Positions 61,742 through 64,000 of a DNA stretch of 64,000 bases are shown here, piece after piece. Origin of the DNA: Ruicaihuangia caeni. Its GTDB lineage: Bacteria; Actinomycetota; Actinomycetes; Actinomycetales; Microbacteriaceae. Position 1 is the stretch's first letter. Each line of letters starts with the position of its first letter. Where the stretch lies: contig NZ_JASATX010000001.1 in assembly GCF_029952955.1 (NCBI RefSeq), forward strand, positions 310,001 to 374,000, read 5' to 3'. Both the position numbers and the translations under genes were made by a program. The notes beneath the pieces are model-generated. The model saw nothing but the letters and a program-made list of their open reading frames with translations. It ran no database searches and was not told the DNA's origin.

Positions 61742-62689
61742 ATGAGCGACTTCCAACAGGTCAGCGATTCCATCGTGCGCGCCGTTGAGACGGTGATCGG
61801 CGGCAAGCGCGAAGCCATCGAGATCGCCCTGACCGTGCTGCTGTCGGAGGGCCACCTGCTGGTGGAGGACGTGCCGGGCGTCGGCAAGACGATGCTCGCG
61901 CGAGCCTTGGCGCGAAGCGTCGACTGCTCCGTCTCGCGCATTCAGTTCACACCCGATCTGCTGCCGAGCGACATCACCGGCGTCTCGGTCTACGACCAGT
62001 CGCGCCGCGAGTTCGAGTTCCGACCGGGGCCGGTGTTCGCGAACTTCGTGATCGGCGATGAGATCAACCGGGCCAGTCCGAAGACCCAGAGCGCCCTGCT
62101 CGAGAGCATGGAGGAGCGGCAGGTCACCGTCGACGGCCACACCTATCCTCTGGCGACGCCTTTCACGGTCATCGCCACGCAGAATCCAGTCGAGATGGAG
62201 GGCACCTACGCCCTTCCCGAGGCGCAGCGCGACCGGTTCATGGCGCGGATCTCGATCGGCTATCCAGATGCCGCGGCTGAGGCGGCGCTGCTCCGCAGCC
62301 GCGACGTCGATGACCCGATCGAGAGCCTGGAGGCGGTGGTCGGCATCGAAGAGCTTCGATCGCTCATCGCCACAGCTCGAGGGGTCTTCGTGAGTTCCTC
62401 GGTCGAGCAGTACCTGGTCGCGATCGCACAGGCGACACGGTCAGACCCCGAGCTCCGGCTCGGCGCAAGCCCGCGAGCCTCGCTGCAGTTGGCCCGCGCG
62501 GCCAAGACTCGAGCGGCGCGCGATGGCCGCGACTTCGTGCTGCCCGACGACATCGACGCCCTCGTGCCCGTGGTCTTCGCTCATCGCGTGCTGGCCGCCG
62601 GTCGTACCGCCAACGCCTCGGTGACGGCGGTCGAGCCGATCCTCGCCCGGATCGTCGCAGAGACACCGGTGCCGACCGGACTGCGCTGA
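61742..62689 (+). CDS. MoxR-family AAA ATPase (second copy)
   Basis: A 315-residue MoxR ATPase. Walker A is EDVPGVGKT, Walker B is VIGDEINRASPKTQSALLES, and sensor 1 is VIATQNPVEMEGTYALPEAQ. It is similar to the copy at 42200-43168, with about half of residues identical by eye in the core. ATG 61742 (MSDFQQVSDSIVRAVETV) is preferred over starts further upstream. The DUF58 gene follows after six bases, so the order MoxR-DUF58 is repeated here without kinase or FHA genes. Confidence 0.92.
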   Translation: MSDFQQVSDSIVRAVETVIGGKREAIEIALTVLLSEGHLLVEDVPGVGKTMLARALARSVDCSVSRIQFTPDLLPSDITGVSVYDQSRREFEFRPGPVFANFVIGDEINRASPKTQSALLESMEERQVTVDGHTYPLATPFTVIATQNPVEMEGTYALPEAQRDRFMARISIGYPDAAAEAALLRSRDVDDPIESLEAVVGIEELRSLIATARGVFVSSSVEQYLVAIAQATRSDPELRLGASPRASLQLARAAKTRAARDGRDFVLPDDIDALVPVVFAHRVLAAGRTANASVTAVEPILARIVAETPVPTGLR

Positions 62690-62695
62690 CCGCTC

Positions 62696-63970
62696 ATGCC
62701 CCAGCGCTCGCGTCGCCTGAGATCGGTGCGGCCGACTGCGCGCGGGTGGGGCGTGCTGGCCTGCGTGCTCGCCAGCGCGTGGGGCGGAGTGGTGACCGCC
62801 CGCTCTGAACTGTTCTTTCTCGCCGCGTTCGCCGCCCTGCTGCTGGTCGCGGCACTCCTCGCGGTGATGGGCCGGCAGGCGCCGTTCACGGTGCGCCGGC
62901 GGGTCGAGCCCGCGATGCCGGCGGTGGGCGAGACGGCATCCGTCGCGCTCCACGTGCAGAACGTCGCGACCTCGACCTCCGCGCCCATCGTCGTGCGCGA
63001 TGTCGCGCCCGCGGCACTCGATGAGGAACCTCCGCCTTCGCTGCCGCTGCCCTCGCTGCCGCCTGGAGGCGCGGCGACGCTGCGCTACCAGTTCACACCG
63101 GGCGCGCGCGGACGCACAGCGCTCGGCCCGCTCGAGACCGCCTGGCGCGATCCCTTCGCGCTGCTCACCGCGAGCTCGCCCGTGGGAGTCGAAGAGGAAC
63201 TCCTGGTGGTGCCGGCCATCGAGCCGCTGACAGACGCGGGACTCTGGCCCGCCGAGGGCGATGGGTCTTCGCGGCCGGTGCAGCGGAGAACATCGGTATC
63301 GGATGACGACCTGACCACGCGTGAGTACCGGCAGGGCGACCCGCTGCGTCGCGTTCACTGGAGGGCCTCGGCCAGACAGGGCGAGCTCATGGTGCGGCAG
63401 GAGGAGCAGCATTCCGTTCCCGAGGCGCGGATCGTGGTCGACACCCTGCGCGAGGGATGGCCAGGCGTCCACCGCCATGGTGCTGATACGAGCCCCGAGT
63501 TCGAGGCCGCGCTCTCGCTCGTCGCCTCGCTCGGAGTGCACCTCGCCGACGCCGGCTACCACGTGCAATTGCTCGAAACCGGCCGGGCTCAGCTGAGACC
63601 GCCGGGATCGCGGCCGACCGGGGTGCGCGACGCCGCGTTCCTTTCGAGCCTCGCGCTCGCCGCACCGGTCGTCGAACGGTCAGCGCGGGTGGCCGATGTC
63701 GAACCTGCCGCCGTCGCGCGAGGACCGGTGTTCGCGGTGCTGTCGGCGCCGGCGTCCGACGCGCTCGAATGGATCGCCTCCAACGAGACGGCGCTCGACG
63801 TCGCGATCGCGTTCGTGTTCGTGGGTGACGAGCCCCACACGCAACCGGAGAGCACTGAGGTGCTCGCCGCGCAGGGGTGGCGCTGCGTCGAGGTGGACGC
63901 CGGCGAGGGAGCGGCCGACGCCTGGCAGGCTGCGATCGACGACGTCGGGAACGCGTATGGCTACGTCTGA
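62696..63970 (+). CDS. DUF58 domain membrane protein (second copy)
   Basis: A 424-residue protein with two membrane helices near residues 18-58, a beta-rich segment, and the DUF58 core DDLTTREYRQGDPLRRVHWR with ASARQGELMVRQEEQ. It is homologous to the DUF58 protein at 43165-44376 but longer at the C-terminus. It is coupled to the next gene, whose ATG (63957) lies inside its end. Confidence 0.88.
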   Translation: MPQRSRRLRSVRPTARGWGVLACVLASAWGGVVTARSELFFLAAFAALLLVAALLAVMGRQAPFTVRRRVEPAMPAVGETASVALHVQNVATSTSAPIVVRDVAPAALDEEPPPSLPLPSLPPGGAATLRYQFTPGARGRTALGPLETAWRDPFALLTASSPVGVEEELLVVPAIEPLTDAGLWPAEGDGSSRPVQRRTSVSDDDLTTREYRQGDPLRRVHWRASARQGELMVRQEEQHSVPEARIVVDTLREGWPGVHRHGADTSPEFEAALSLVASLGVHLADAGYHVQLLETGRAQLRPPGSRPTGVRDAAFLSSLALAAPVVERSARVADVEPAAVARGPVFAVLSAPASDALEWIASNETALDVAIAFVFVGDEPHTQPESTEVLAAQGWRCVEVDAGEGAADAWQAAIDDVGNAYGYV

Positions 63971-64000
63971 TCTTGCGCCCGCCCCAGAGCGGCAGCGCCC
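63957..64000 (+). CDS. Start of a gene cut by the window edge
   Basis: An ATG at 63957 overlaps the end of the DUF58 gene by 14 bases and opens a frame MATSDLAPAPERQR that runs off the window. By the order of the first cluster (MoxR-DUF58-transglutaminase), the next gene should encode a transglutaminase-like protein. Only 14 residues are visible, so this is inference. Confidence 0.5.
   Translation, partial: MATSDLAPAPERQR

Noticed and set aside
59833-61941. 702-codon minus-strand open frame
   Set aside because: It is antisense to the LLM oxidoreductase and cofE, both of which have clear family motifs; long antisense frames are expected at this GC content.

Overview
The window is a stretch of chromosome from a high-GC actinomycete, most likely a member of the Microbacteriaceae. 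I infer this from the very GC-rich codon use, frequent GTG and TTG starts, tight ATGA/GTGA gene overlaps, the leuC-leuD-murA-acyltransferase-gpsA-ddl-thiL-rsmD-recG-coaD order, and F420 genes next to coaD. I see no insertion sequence, prophage, integrase, rRNA or CRISPR array. One tRNA gene, for Glu, is present. The only gene-free stretch above 300 bases is 11111-11468, between two permease genes; it holds a large hairpin and a GC-rich repeat.

Layout. 1-8.8 kb: an M20 amidohydrolase cut by the window edge, an MFS transporter, PucR- and Lrp-type regulators, a FAD/Rieske oxidoreductase, a PPOX-type flavoprotein, an MBL hydrolase and a lipid kinase. 8.9-10.2 kb: tRNA-Glu with a strong terminator, then zapE. 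10.2-13.6 kb: a GntR(YtrA)-type regulator, an ABC ATPase and two paralogous membrane subunits in one four-gene operon. 13.7-16.1 kb: a divergent histidine-kinase-like pair with no response regulator beside it, ending in a hexanucleotide repeat tract. 16.2-30.4 kb: an island whose gene families match the mycobacterial DosR dormancy regulon: universal stress protein, HAD-GH65 phosphorylase fusion, DUF1918 protein, CtpF-like P-type ATPase, phosphoenolpyruvate synthase, CtpE-like P-type ATPase, and a DevR/DevS-like two-component pair. 30.4-31.6 kb: a TerC transporter behind a yybP-ykoY (manganese) riboswitch.

31.7-47.6 kb is one long co-directional unit. It encodes a PP2C phosphatase, an FHA protein, a membrane Ser/Thr kinase, an FHA-winged-helix protein, a 1,873-residue Ig/Fn3 surface protein, a MoxR AAA ATPase, a DUF58 protein, a transglutaminase-fold membrane protein without its catalytic triad, and a second FHA protein. 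It reads as a phospho-signalling system tied to a surface or envelope assembly machine. A second MoxR-DUF58 pair, with the start of a third gene, lies at the right edge (61.7-64 kb).

47.6-61.6 kb is housekeeping: leuCD behind a probable leucine leader-peptide attenuator, murA and an acyltransferase and gpsA in coupled overlaps, ddl, a DUF3515 lipoprotein, thiL, a small ArsR-type regulator, rsmD, recG, coaD, an F420-dependent oxidoreductase and cofE.

The most interesting items are the DosR-like island with a motif shared by two of its promoter regions, the kinase/FHA/Ig-Fn3/pseudo-transglutaminase system, the leu attenuator, the Mn riboswitch, and two intergenic elements with the same inverted-direct-direct architecture but different sequence. 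Function calls rest on motif recognition by eye; no database search was run.
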